The notes under the pieces were generated by a model. It saw only the letters and a list, made by a program, of their open reading frames with translations. It searched no databases and was not told where the DNA came from. Below are positions 36,140 to 44,662 of a stretch of 64,000 bases of DNA, piece by piece. Within the stretch, counting starts at the first letter, position 1; the number at the start of each line of letters is the position of its first letter. A program made the translations under genes and the position numbers. The stretch spans positions 44,782 to 108,781 of the forward strand of contig JAFTDE010000033.1 of NCBI GenBank assembly GCA_017454335.1, written 5' to 3'. The stretch is from Bacteroidales bacterium. Lineage in GTDB: Bacteria > Bacteroidota > Bacteroidia > Bacteroidales > UBA932.

Positions 36140-37441
36140 ATGGACGCTCTCATCAAGGCCTTGCAGGTCATCCTTGCGCTTTCCATCCTGATCATCATCC
36201 ACGAGGCCGGACATTTCACCTTTGCCCGTCTTTTCAAGATCAGGGTGGAGAAATTCTACCTGTTTTTCGACATCGGTGGCAAGGCCCTGCTGAAATTCCG
36301 CCGGGGGGAAACCGAATACGGCATCGGCTGGCTGCCGCTGGGCGGTTACTGCAAGATCGCCGGCATGGTGGACGAGTCGATGGACACGGAGGCGCTGAAG
36401 CGCGAGCCCCAGCCCTGGGAATTCCGCACCCGTCCCGCCTGGCAGCGGCTGCTGGTCATGGTCGGAGGCGTGCTGTACAATTTCCTCTTCGCCATCCTGC
36501 TCTACATCACCATCATGGGCATCTGGGGGCAGTCCTACATCAGCAACGAAGGCGCGCAGATCTACGTGGACGACCTCGCCTACGAGATGGGCTTCCGCAA
36601 CGGAGACCGGATCCTGCGCTTCGACGACTATGTCCCGGAGAATTTCGGGATGCTGCAGGCCGACCTGGCCCGCCGGAAGGTGCGGGAGGCGGTTCTGCTG
36701 CGCGGCACGGACACGGTCCGCCTGTACATCGACCATGCGATGATCGGCCAGGTGCTCAACACCCCGATGATGTTCGACCTGGCGATACCCTTCGTGGTGG
36801 ATTCCGTCGCAGCGGAAGGGCCCAATGCCGCCGGCGCGCTGCGCCGCGGAGACCGGATCGTCAGCCTCGACGGCCAGCCGGTTTCCTTCGTGCAGGATGC
36901 CCTGCCCCTGCTGGCGGCGCATGCCGGAGAGGGCATATCGGCGGATATCGAACGGGAGGGACAGCTCCTGACGGTCGGTCTGAACGTCAGCGACCAGGGT
37001 CAGATCGGGGTATACATGCCCGCCGTGAACATCCAGCGGCGCAGCTACAACGTCCTGACCGCCATCCCGGCCGGTTTCCGCTATGCCGTCAGCACGGTCG
37101 GCGGATACCTCCAGGACCTCCGGCTGCTGGCCACCCCTTCGTCCGGCGCCTACAAGTCCGTCGGCAGTTTCATCGCCATCGGGCAGGTGTTCCCGTCCAC
37201 CTGGGACTGGTACCGTTTCCTGTCCATCATGGCCCTGCTGTCCATCATGCTGGCGGTGATGAACCTCCTGCCCATCCCGGGGCTGGACGGCGGCCACATC
37301 CTCTTCGTCCTGGTGGAAATCATCACGGGGCGCAAGCCCAGCGACCGCTTCCTTACGATCGCCCAGATGGTCGGCATGGTCCTGCTGCTGGCGCTGATGG
37401 TTCTCGCTTTCGGCAATGATATCGGAAGATTAATCCATTAA
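36140..37441 (+). CDS. rseP: RIP metalloprotease RseP
   Basis: The 433-residue site-2 protease has the zinc motif HEAGH (His21, Glu22, His25) in the first membrane helix, at least one PDZ-like region (about 190-270), and the second catalytic motif LPIPGLDGGH near the C terminus. It cleaves membrane-embedded substrates such as anti-sigma factors. It follows dxr by one base. Confidence 0.93.
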   Translation: MDALIKALQVILALSILIIIHEAGHFTFARLFKIRVEKFYLFFDIGGKALLKFRRGETEYGIGWLPLGGYCKIAGMVDESMDTEALKREPQPWEFRTRPAWQRLLVMVGGVLYNFLFAILLYITIMGIWGQSYISNEGAQIYVDDLAYEMGFRNGDRILRFDDYVPENFGMLQADLARRKVREAVLLRGTDTVRLYIDHAMIGQVLNTPMMFDLAIPFVVDSVAAEGPNAAGALRRGDRIVSLDGQPVSFVQDALPLLAAHAGEGISADIEREGQLLTVGLNVSDQGQIGVYMPAVNIQRRSYNVLTAIPAGFRYAVSTVGGYLQDLRLLATPSSGAYKSVGSFIAIGQVFPSTWDWYRFLSIMALLSIMLAVMNLLPIPGLDGGHILFVLVEIITGRKPSDRFLTIAQMVGMVLLLALMVLAFGNDIGRLIH

Positions 37442-37453
37442 ACGTACAAAGAT

Positions 37454-38440
37454 ATGAAACGACTCTTCGCATTTCTTTCCTTCGTCCTGCTGCTGGCAGG
37501 CTGCAAAGGATCCGGGACCCTACTGCCCAATGTCAGCGGCAAGGCCGGCGAAGTCCTGATCGTGATGGACAAGGCCAACTGGGAAGGCAACCTGGGCAAC
37601 GACGTCCGCGACCTGCTGGCGTCCGACTGTCCGTACCTGGCACAGCGTGAACCGCTTTACTCGCTCGTGAACGTCATCCCCACGGGCTTCGTGGACCTGT
37701 TCAAGGTGCATCGCAACATCGTCATATTCAATATCGACCAGCAGGTCGCCGAACCCGGCATCCAGTACCTGTCCGACGCCTGGGCGGCACCGCAGTGCCT
37801 GATCCAGGTGAGCGCGGCCGACGCCGCCCAGGCCAGCGAGCTGGTCCGGGCCAACGGCAAGACCATCGCCGCCTACATCGAACAGGCCGAGCGGGACCGC
37901 ATCATCCGCAACGCCATCCGCTACGAAGAAGGTTCGCTCGCCCCGCAGGTAGCCGAGATCTTCGGCGGATCGCCGCGTTTCCCCTCCGGGTACAAGCTGA
38001 AGAAGAAGACCGGTGATTTCGTATGGATTGCCGATGAGAAGCAGTACACGATGCAGGGGGTGTTCGTATACCGCTACCCCGTGGACGACGAATCGCCCTT
38101 TGAGGTGGACAAGATCATCGCGCACCGCAACCAGGTCCTGATGGCCAATGTCCCCGGCATGTTCGAGAATACGTACATGACGACCGGCGAGTTCATGGAG
38201 CCGACCGTGGAGTACATCCGCTTCCGCGGCCGCGAATTCACCCAGACGCGCGGACTGTGGGAAGTCGAGAACGACTACATGGGAGGCCCCTTCGTCTCCC
38301 ACTCCTTCTACAGCCCGGACGGCAAGGATATCATTGTCGTTGAGGGATTTGTGTACGCACCCCGCTACGACAAGAGGCAGTACCTCCGCCAGGTCGAGTC
38401 GATCGTCTATTCCTGGGAATGGAAGAATGAAGAGAAATAA
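37454..38440 (+). CDS. DUF4837-family lipoprotein
   Basis: This 328-residue protein has a lipobox (LLLAGCKGS, lipid Cys17). The segments GKAGEVLIVMD and the C-terminal GPFVSHSFYSPDGKDIIVVEGFVYAP match what I know of DUF4837 proteins, which in Bacteroidota often follow rseP. Its function is unknown. It lies 12 bases after rseP, in the same operon. Confidence 0.8.
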   Translation: MKRLFAFLSFVLLLAGCKGSGTLLPNVSGKAGEVLIVMDKANWEGNLGNDVRDLLASDCPYLAQREPLYSLVNVIPTGFVDLFKVHRNIVIFNIDQQVAEPGIQYLSDAWAAPQCLIQVSAADAAQASELVRANGKTIAAYIEQAERDRIIRNAIRYEEGSLAPQVAEIFGGSPRFPSGYKLKKKTGDFVWIADEKQYTMQGVFVYRYPVDDESPFEVDKIIAHRNQVLMANVPGMFENTYMTTGEFMEPTVEYIRFRGREFTQTRGLWEVENDYMGGPFVSHSFYSPDGKDIIVVEGFVYAPRYDKRQYLRQVESIVYSWEWKNEEK

Positions 38441-38464
38441 TTTGTCATTTCAAGAAATAATTTC

Positions 38465-38472
38465 TATCTTTG
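38465..38472 (+). promoter_or_regulatory. -7 box (TATCTTTG) for the tRNA-Glu/rpsT/tRNA-Pro unit
   Basis: This exact TAnnTTTG match lies 39 bases before tRNA-Glu. No other promoter is visible up to the terminator at 38951-38985, so all three genes appear to share it. Confidence 0.7.
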
Positions 38473-38511
38473 CACCCCTCTAAAAAGCGAAAGCTTGGCC
38501 GGGGGCATTGA

Positions 38512-38586
38512 GGTGGGTTCGTATAACGGCTAGTACTCAAGATTTTCATTCTTGCAATAGGAGTTCGATTCTCCTACCCACTACCA
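38512..38586 (+). tRNA. tRNA-Glu (anticodon TTC)
   Basis: The 75-base cloverleaf has an encoded CCA. The acceptor GGTGGGT pairs with ACCCACT (one G-T pair at the end). The anticodon stem CAAGA/TCTTG encloses loop TTTTCAT, giving TTC. The T stem is GGAG/CTCC around TTCGATT. Confidence 0.95.
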
Positions 38587-38607
38587 AAATTTAAAAAAAG
38601 TAAAACA

Positions 38608-38859
38608 ATGGCAAACCACGCTTCAGCAGAGAAGGCCAATCGCCAGGGCGAGCGGCACAGATTGCATAACAGGTATTATGCAAAGACTACACGCAACGCG
38701 ATCCGCGAGATCCGCAACACCACCGACAAGGATGCAGCCGAGAAGAACGCTCCGAAGGTGTTCGCAATGATCGACAAACTCGCCAAGATCGGTGTGATCC
38801 ACAAGAACAAGGCTGCCAACCTCAAGAGCGGCATCCAGGTTTACATCAACAAGCTGTAG
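38608..38859 (+). CDS. rpsT: 30S ribosomal protein S20
   Basis: The 83-residue, very basic, helical protein begins [32 protein letters not shown], typical of S20, and ends with the [13 protein letters not shown] segment that packs on 16S rRNA. The leader between tRNA-Glu and the ATG is 21 A-rich bases, with no promoter. Confidence 0.96.
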   Translation: MANHASAEKANRQGERHRLHNRYYAKTTRNAIREIRNTTDKDAAEKNAPKVFAMIDKLAKIGVIHKNKAANLKSGIQVYINKL

Positions 38860-38874
38860 TCCCCGGAAACTTAT

Positions 38875-38951
38875 CGAGAAGTAGCGCAGTTGGCTAGCGC
38901 ACCACGTTCGGGACGTGGGGGTCGGGCGTTCGAGTCGCCTCTTCTCGACCA
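38875..38951 (+). tRNA. tRNA-Pro (anticodon CGG)
   Basis: The 77-base cloverleaf has an encoded CCA. The acceptor CGAGAAG pairs with CTTCTCG. The anticodon stem CCACG/CGTGG encloses TTCGGGA, giving CGG. It starts 15 bases after the rpsT stop. Confidence 0.95.
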
Positions 38952-38985
38952 GCGGGATGACCAAATCGGTCATCCCGCTTTTTTT
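38951..38985 (+). terminator. Rho-independent terminator after tRNA-Pro
   Basis: A perfect 12-bp stem (38951-38962 with 38968-38979) and 5-base loop is followed by seven T. Its first base is the last A of the tRNA-Pro CCA. The convergent gene ends at 38987. Confidence 0.92.
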
Positions 38986-38986
38986 G

Positions 38987-40375
38987 TCAGAAATCGAATT
39001 CCGCCCGATGGTTGCGGTAGGAGTATCCGCGGCCGGGACGCTTGAAGCGGATGACCGGCGGCATCGAACAGGAGACGCCCTGCGAATCGGTATAGTTCCA
39101 GGTCTGCGCCGAAAGCAGTTCCCACAGGCGGTCACGGTTCAGGGGCTGGCAATACAGGATGTCGATGGCGGGAACCCCGGCAGCGTTGCGGCGGAAATAG
39201 ACCCCGAGCGCTCCCGGCTGAGCCTCCAGATAAGCACACAGATGCGGAAGCACTTCGGCGGCATCCAGGGTCTCGAAATCCGGATCGGCGAATTCGCATA
39301 CCCAGGGCTCGGTGTCCGCGAAGACCTCGCGGCGAAGACGCAGCTCCGGAACGCCGTCCACTTCGGTGCGGATGCTGAACTCCCGGCTGAAAGGCCGGAA
39401 GGCAGGGACCTCCGACGAATCCATGGACGCCAGGGCTTCCGTCTCCCCTTTCGGGCTGCGCTCTCCCAGGCGGATGTCCCGCTTCATTCCCAGCGCAAAG
39501 ACAATCACGGCCACGGTCAGCATCGGCGGGATGAAGCGGCCGAATCCGCGGCGTATGCCCCGGCGCATGACGGGGGCGATGGCCAGCGCTTTCTTGGGAC
39601 AGGCATTGACACATTCGGCGCAGAGCGTGCAGTCGATGACTCCGCAGTTCCGCGTATTGCGCAAGTCGATGGTATAGGGGCAGACCCGGATGCAGGACTC
39701 ACAGTGGTTGCAAGCCCCATCGTCGCGGACGACCCGCAGCAGATGCAGCCAGGTTTTTGCGCCCAGCCATTCGCCGACGGCGCCCAGCAGGCACAGCGCC
39801 CCTGCGCACCAGATCCACGGCAAGTCCCGGCCGGAAAGGCCGCGCAGCAGCAGATACAGGCCGGTGACGGCCAGGGACGGCAGCCACAGCCGCAGCAGTA
39901 CGGTCACGGCCCCGACCGGGCAGAAATACTTGCACCAGAAACGGTCCACGATCAGTCCGCCCAGCACCAGGAGGACGGCGCAGACGATCAGCGTCGGAAG
40001 CGTCCAGCCACCGGGCTGGATCCGCCCGTCGCGGTACAGCGCAAACAGGCAGGCGAACAGCACGGGATACTTGAAAAGTCGCAGGATCCGGTCCGACAGT
40101 GTCCCGGGCGTCAGTATGGCCGGCCGGATGCCCAGGCGGTAACGGATACGCACAAAGAGATCTTCCAGTGTACCGGCGGGGCACACATACCCGCAGAAGA
40201 AGTTGGCGAAGAGCACGCACAGACCCGCAAATCCGGCGACGGCCCACTTCCACCAGTCGGGACGAGCCCCGGCCAACAGTCCCCCGTCCCATCCGACCAG
40301 CAGCAGGACGAGGAGAACCACACTTCCCCATTGCAGCAGGAAACGCGGCCAGTTGAACTGGGTGTTCCTTCTCAT
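38987..40375 (-). CDS. 4Fe-4S polyferredoxin-type membrane protein (NapH/NosR-like)
   Basis: The 462-residue protein has about five hydrophobic segments, two membrane-proximal motifs CGYVCPAG and CKYFCPVGA, and a tandem ferredoxin domain CNHCESCIRVCP...CTLCAECVNACP (about residues 225-270). A soluble C-terminal domain of about 170 residues follows. NapH/NosR-like proteins relay electrons across the membrane; no partner reductase is adjacent. The -7 box lies 7 bases from the ATG. Confidence 0.8.
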   Translation of the reverse strand: MRRNTQFNWPRFLLQWGSVVLLVLLLVGWDGGLLAGARPDWWKWAVAGFAGLCVLFANFFCGYVCPAGTLEDLFVRIRYRLGIRPAILTPGTLSDRILRLFKYPVLFACLFALYRDGRIQPGGWTLPTLIVCAVLLVLGGLIVDRFWCKYFCPVGAVTVLLRLWLPSLAVTGLYLLLRGLSGRDLPWIWCAGALCLLGAVGEWLGAKTWLHLLRVVRDDGACNHCESCIRVCPYTIDLRNTRNCGVIDCTLCAECVNACPKKALAIAPVMRRGIRRGFGRFIPPMLTVAVIVFALGMKRDIRLGERSPKGETEALASMDSSEVPAFRPFSREFSIRTEVDGVPELRLRREVFADTEPWVCEFADPDFETLDAAEVLPHLCAYLEAQPGALGVYFRRNAAGVPAIDILYCQPLNRDRLWELLSAQTWNYTDSQGVSCSMPPVIRFKRPGRGYSYRNHRAEFDF

Positions 40376-40382
40376 TGCGCGT

Positions 40383-40390
40383 CAAATATA
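40383..40390 (-). promoter_or_regulatory. -7 box (TATATTTG) for the polyferredoxin gene
   Basis: The minus-strand match ends 7 bases before the start at 40375. It is divergent from the symporter promoter. Confidence 0.6.
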
Positions 40391-40411
40391 TGAAAATTCG
40401 CAGGAAATGGC

Positions 40412-40419
40412 TAAATTTG
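40412..40419 (+). promoter_or_regulatory. -7 box (TAAATTTG) for the DASS symporter gene
   Basis: The TAnnTTTG match lies 34 bases before the ATG at 40454. Directly downstream, at 40421-40439, an inverted repeat ACCCGC-7-GCGGGT covers the expected transcription start. Confidence 0.55.
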
Positions 40420-40420
40420 G

Positions 40421-40439
40421 ACCCGCTTTTTATGCGGGT
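40421..40439. repeat. Inverted repeat ACCCGC(7)GCGGGT at the expected transcription start
   Basis: Six-base perfect arms are separated by TTTTTAT. The position fits either an operator or a 5' leader hairpin; no T-run follows directly, so it is not an ordinary terminator. Confidence 0.5.
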
Positions 40440-40453
40440 AGTATTATTTGATA

Positions 40454-41908
40454 ATGGAAAAAGGTAAATTATCTGTCAAGTATTGTGTCCTTCTGCCCAT
40501 CGTGCTGATAGTCACAGTCTTTCTTTGGGTCGCCCCTTCCGGCTTCTTCGGTATCGACGGACTGACCGCCACCCAGCAGCGCACCATTGCCATTTTCGCC
40601 TTTGCGGCGCTGATGTGGATCTTTGAAATCGTACCCAACTGGGTCACCTCGCTGATCGTCATCGTGGGGTCCCTGCTGACCATTTCCAACCGGAGTTTCG
40701 CCTTCTGCATGAATACGGGCGACGACAGCATCTTCGTCCCGTTCAAGACCCTGATGTCCGCCTTCGCCGACCCGACCGTCATGCTGTTCATGGGCGGGTT
40801 CGTCCTGGCCATCGTCGCCTCGAAATACGGCATGGACGTCACCATGGCGCGCATCCTGCTCAAGCCCTTCGGCACCAATCCCAAGTTCGTCCTGCTGGGC
40901 GTGCTGCTGGTCATCGCCATCTTCTCGATGTTCATGAGCAACACCGCCACGGCCGCCATGTTCCTGGCATTCCTCGCCCCGGTGTTCGCCTCGCTCCCGG
41001 CGGAGGACAACAAGGGCAAGGTCGGCATCGCGCTGGCCATTCCGGTCGCCGCCAATGTCGGCGGCATCGGCACCCCGATCGGCACCCCGCCGAACGCCAC
41101 CGCCAAGGGCATCCTGGAGAACAACGACCTGACCGTCACCTTCGGCGACTGGGCCCTGCGCATGATCCCCTTCGTGATCATCATGCTGCTGCTGGCCTGG
41201 GTGCTGCTGATGGTGCTCTATCCCTTCAAGTCCAAGGAAATCAAGCTGGAGATCAAGCCCAGCGAGCAGAAGACGACCTGGCGCACCTGGGTGGCCTGGA
41301 TCACCTTCGGCGTGACGATCCTGCTGTGGATGACCGAGCAGCTTACGCACCTGAACGCAAACATCGTCGCCCTGATTCCGCTGGCCGTGTACACCGCCAC
41401 GGGCGTCTTCACCAAGGAAGACATCAAGGAGATCAACTGGAGCGTGCTGTGGCTGGTCGCCGGCGGCTTCGCCCTGGGATACGCCCTGGACGGCACCGGT
41501 CTGGCCAAGGCGCTGGTCACCTCCATCAACTTCAGCGCGATGAGCATCATCGTCGTCTTCGTCGTCGCCGGCCTGATCTGCTACTTCCTCAGCAACTTCA
41601 TCTCCAACTCCGCCACGGCCGCCCTGTTGATCCCGATCATGGTCGCGATGGGCAACGGCCTGCTGAACAGCGACAACGCCGGGGCCTTCACCGCCATGGG
41701 CGGCCAGCACGCCCTCGCCATCTTCGTTGCGGTCTGCGCCTCGCTGGCGATGCTGCTGCCGATTTCGACCCCGCCGAACGCCATCGCCGCCTCGACCGGA
41801 ATGGTGGAAACCAAGGACATGACCAAAGTCGGCCTGATCGTGGGCGTCGTCGGCTTGATCCTGGGCTTTGTCTGGGTCACCAAACTGTTCCCGTTCGCAC
41901 AGATTTAA
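40454..41908 (+). CDS. DASS-family (SLC13) sodium:dicarboxylate/sulfate symporter
   Basis: This 484-residue protein has about 11-12 membrane segments. The two inverted-repeat signatures are MSNTATAAM (Ser162-Asn163-Thr164) and ISNSATAALL (Ser384-Asn385-Ser386), each followed by a proline-glycine rich segment (GTPIGTPPNA, PISTPPNAIA). These bind sodium and carboxylate in VcINDY-type carriers. C4-dicarboxylates are the best guess; sulfate or citrate are possible. ATG 40454 is chosen over a TTG at 40448. Confidence 0.9.
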   Translation: MEKGKLSVKYCVLLPIVLIVTVFLWVAPSGFFGIDGLTATQQRTIAIFAFAALMWIFEIVPNWVTSLIVIVGSLLTISNRSFAFCMNTGDDSIFVPFKTLMSAFADPTVMLFMGGFVLAIVASKYGMDVTMARILLKPFGTNPKFVLLGVLLVIAIFSMFMSNTATAAMFLAFLAPVFASLPAEDNKGKVGIALAIPVAANVGGIGTPIGTPPNATAKGILENNDLTVTFGDWALRMIPFVIIMLLLAWVLLMVLYPFKSKEIKLEIKPSEQKTTWRTWVAWITFGVTILLWMTEQLTHLNANIVALIPLAVYTATGVFTKEDIKEINWSVLWLVAGGFALGYALDGTGLAKALVTSINFSAMSIIVVFVVAGLICYFLSNFISNSATAALLIPIMVAMGNGLLNSDNAGAFTAMGGQHALAIFVAVCASLAMLLPISTPPNAIAASTGMVETKDMTKVGLIVGVVGLILGFVWVTKLFPFAQI

Positions 41909-41915
41909 AACGTAT

Positions 41916-43187
41916 ATGAAGAAAGTTCTGTTTATCATCTTCACAGCGCTGACGCTCGGCTCGGGCGCCATGGCCCAGGAGAGCAAGCCGACCTTCAAAT
42001 GGTACGGTTTTGTCCGCAACTTCTTCACCTTCGACACCCGCGAGAGCCTCAGCGGCGTCGAGGACCTGTTCTTCTATGTCCCGCGGGACCGGAAGATCGT
42101 GGACGGTGAAGACGTCAACGCCGTCAACAGTTTCCGCTTCGCCGCCCTGACTTCGCGGCTGGGCGTGGACATCAACGGATACCAGATCAACGGCTGGAAC
42201 GTGGACGCCCGGTTGGAAATGGACTTCCATGCAGGCGTGACCGGCGTGACCGGCACCGCCCTGACGCGTCTGCGCCAGGCCTATGTCTCCTTCGCCAAGG
42301 ATAACTTGAGCATCAAGGTGGGTCAGACCTGGAATCCGATGGCGACCGACCTGCCGGTCATCTTCGACGTCAATTCCGGAGCCCCCTTCGGTCCCTTCGG
42401 CCGCAGCCCGCAGCTGACCGCAGAATACAGCTTCACGAACGCCCTGTCCATGACCGGATCGATCCTCTGGCAGATGCAGTACACCTCGCAGGGTCCTTCC
42501 TGGGATGCGGCTTCGCACACGTACAAATCCGCCGCTTCCGCCGACTACATCAAGTACGGCCTGATCCCCGAAATCTTCCTCGGACTGAATTACAAGTCCG
42601 GCGGCTTCCTGGCCCGCGCCGGCGTCGACATGACCTCCATCCGTCCCCGTCACCTCGACGGAGCGACCGGGGTCAAGGTCAACGACCGCATCACCAATGT
42701 ATCTCCGTACCTGTTCCTGCAGTATTCAGACGGCCCGTTCATCGCGAAATTCAAGACGATCTTCGCCCAGAGCGGCGAACACCTCTTCCTGAACGGCGGC
42801 TACGGCGTCACGGCGTTTAACGCCGACCACAGCTGGAGCTACGCCCCGACGCGCAATTCCTCGTCCTGGCTGAGCCTGTGCTACGGCAGGCAGGTGCAGG
42901 CCGTCTTCTTCGCCGGATACGCCAGAAACTTCGGAACGGCGGTCGACATCATCAGTCCCGACTACCTGTATTTCAACAAGAACAGTTTCTCTAACATGAA
43001 CGCCATGTGGCGTCTGACCCCGGGCATCATGTACAACATCGGCAAGATCACCCTCGCCTTCGACTGGGAGATCACCAGCGTTCAGTATGGCAAATGGGGC
43101 ATCGGCGACACCCGCGCCCTCGCCACCCAGGACCTGCACTGGATCACCAACAACCGGCTCCAGGCGATGGTCCGCTATTCGTTCTGA
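41916..43187 (+). CDS. Outer-membrane porin-like beta-barrel protein
   Basis: Starting at MKKVLFIIFTALTLGSGAMAQ, this 423-residue exported protein is rich in alternating aromatic strands and ends LQAMVRYSF, the C-terminal Phe expected for barrels recognised by BamA. It is similar in style to DcaP-like porins (ESLSGVEDLFFYVP, FRFAALTSRLGVDI, TRLRQAYVSF, IKVGQTWNPM). It follows the symporter by 7 bases, so it may carry the same anion across the outer membrane. Confidence 0.72.
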   Translation: MKKVLFIIFTALTLGSGAMAQESKPTFKWYGFVRNFFTFDTRESLSGVEDLFFYVPRDRKIVDGEDVNAVNSFRFAALTSRLGVDINGYQINGWNVDARLEMDFHAGVTGVTGTALTRLRQAYVSFAKDNLSIKVGQTWNPMATDLPVIFDVNSGAPFGPFGRSPQLTAEYSFTNALSMTGSILWQMQYTSQGPSWDAASHTYKSAASADYIKYGLIPEIFLGLNYKSGGFLARAGVDMTSIRPRHLDGATGVKVNDRITNVSPYLFLQYSDGPFIAKFKTIFAQSGEHLFLNGGYGVTAFNADHSWSYAPTRNSSSWLSLCYGRQVQAVFFAGYARNFGTAVDIISPDYLYFNKNSFSNMNAMWRLTPGIMYNIGKITLAFDWEITSVQYGKWGIGDTRALATQDLHWITNNRLQAMVRYSF

Positions 43188-43189
43188 CG

Positions 43190-43227
43190 AAAAAACGGGT
43201 CCCCGGAGGCAGCAGCCGCGGGGACCC
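43190..43227 (-). terminator. Rho-independent terminator serving gdhA (hairpin 1)
   Basis: The stem GGGTCCCCG/CGGGGACCC (43197-43227) read on the minus strand is followed by GTTTTTT. It lies next to the porin stop but serves transcripts coming from gdhA. It is an inverted near-copy of the hairpin at 43245-43276. Confidence 0.82.
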
Positions 43228-43244
43228 GATCAATTCAGGGAGAA

Positions 43245-43286
43245 GGGTCCCCGCGGCTGTCTGCCGTCCGGGGACCTTTCTGTTTT
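43245..43286 (+). terminator. Rho-independent terminator serving the symporter-porin unit (hairpin 2)
   Basis: The stem GGTCCCCG/CGGGGACC (43245-43276) is followed by TTTCTGTTTT on the plus strand. The loop is longer than in hairpin 1, but the two are close inverted copies. Confidence 0.78.
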
Positions 43287-43298
43287 CTGATTCGGCGT

Positions 43299-44642
43299 TT
43301 AGACGACGCCCTGCTCCAGCATCGCGGTGGCGACCTTCATGAAGCCGGCGATGTTGGCGCCCTTGACGTAATCCACGCTGCCGTCCGGCTGGGTGCCGAA
43401 CTTGACGCACTGCTCGTGGATGGACTTCAAGATGAAGTGCAGCTTCTCATCGACTTCCTGGCCGCTCCAGCTGATGTGCTCGGCATTCTGGGTCATTTCC
43501 AGGCCGGAAGTGGCCACGCCGCCGGCGTTGACCGCCTTGCCCGGGGCAAAGAGGATGCCGTTGTGCTGGAAGAAATGGATGGCACCCGGCTGGCAGCCCA
43601 TGTTGGACACCTCGCAGCAGCACCAGCAGCCGTTTGCCTTCAGCTCCTTCGCATCGTCCTCGGAGAGTTCGTTCTGGAAGGCGCAGGGAAGGGCGATGTC
43701 GCAGGGGATGCTCCAGGCCTTCTTGCCCGGCGTGAAATGCGCCGCGGCGGGGAACTTGGTCGCCATGTCCTCCACGCGGTCGCGGTTGGAGGCGCGCATG
43801 ACCAGCATGTAGTCGATCATCTCGCGGGTGATGCCGTCAGGGATGGCGCAGACGCCGTCCGGGCCGGAAATGGCCACGACCTTGGCGCCCAGTTCGAGGG
43901 CCTTGATGCAGGCGCCCCAGGCCACGTTGCCGAAACCCGAGACCGCCACCTTGCAGCCCTTGATGTCCTTGCCCGCAGGGTGCAGCAGGTTCTGCGTGAA
44001 ATACAGCGCGCCGAAACCGGTGGCCTCCGGACGCAGGATCGATCCGCCCCAGGTGGCACCCTTGCCGGTCAGCACGCCCGTGTTGTACTCCCGTGCGAGT
44101 TTCTTGTACATGCCGTACATGTAACCGATTTCGCGGCCGCCCACGCCGACGTCCCCGGCCGGGATGTCCTGGTCGGGACCGATGCAGTTCCAGAGCTCCA
44201 GCATGAACGCCTGGCAGAAACGCATGATCTCCTCGTCGGTCTTGCCCTTGGGGTCAAAATCGCTGCCGCCCTTGGCGCCGCCCATCGGAAGGGTCGTCAG
44301 GGCGTTCTTGAAGGTCTGCTCGAAACCGAGGAACTTCAGCATGGACGGAGTCACCGCCCGGTGGAAGCGCAAACCGCCCTTGTAGGGGCCGATCGCGCTG
44401 TTGAACTGGACACGGTATCCCGTATTGGTCTGGACTTCGCCGCGGTCGTCCACCCAGGTGACACGGAACGAGAAAATGCGGTCGGGTTCGACCATCCGCT
44501 CCACGATCCGGGATTTCTCGAACTCCGGATGCTGGTTGTAAACCTCCTCGATGGACTCAAGGACCTCCTGAACGGCCTGGAGATATTCACTCTCCCCCGG
44601 ATACTTGGCCTGGAGGCGGGCCATAATGTCTTGTGTTTTCAT
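43299..44642 (-). CDS. gdhA: NADP-type glutamate dehydrogenase
   Basis: The 447-residue hexameric-type enzyme has the conserved KGGLRFH and PMGGAKGGSDFDPKG (Lys124 in the catalytic region) and the SGFGNVAWGA Rossmann site. It makes glutamate from 2-oxoglutarate and ammonia. It lies 20 bases downstream of korB, probably in the same operon. Confidence 0.95.
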   Translation of the reverse strand: MKTQDIMARLQAKYPGESEYLQAVQEVLESIEEVYNQHPEFEKSRIVERMVEPDRIFSFRVTWVDDRGEVQTNTGYRVQFNSAIGPYKGGLRFHRAVTPSMLKFLGFEQTFKNALTTLPMGGAKGGSDFDPKGKTDEEIMRFCQAFMLELWNCIGPDQDIPAGDVGVGGREIGYMYGMYKKLAREYNTGVLTGKGATWGGSILRPEATGFGALYFTQNLLHPAGKDIKGCKVAVSGFGNVAWGACIKALELGAKVVAISGPDGVCAIPDGITREMIDYMLVMRASNRDRVEDMATKFPAAAHFTPGKKAWSIPCDIALPCAFQNELSEDDAKELKANGCWCCCEVSNMGCQPGAIHFFQHNGILFAPGKAVNAGGVATSGLEMTQNAEHISWSGQEVDEKLHFILKSIHEQCVKFGTQPDGSVDYVKGANIAGFMKVATAMLEQGVV

Positions 44643-44662
44643 AATATGTGGTTGAGTTTTGG

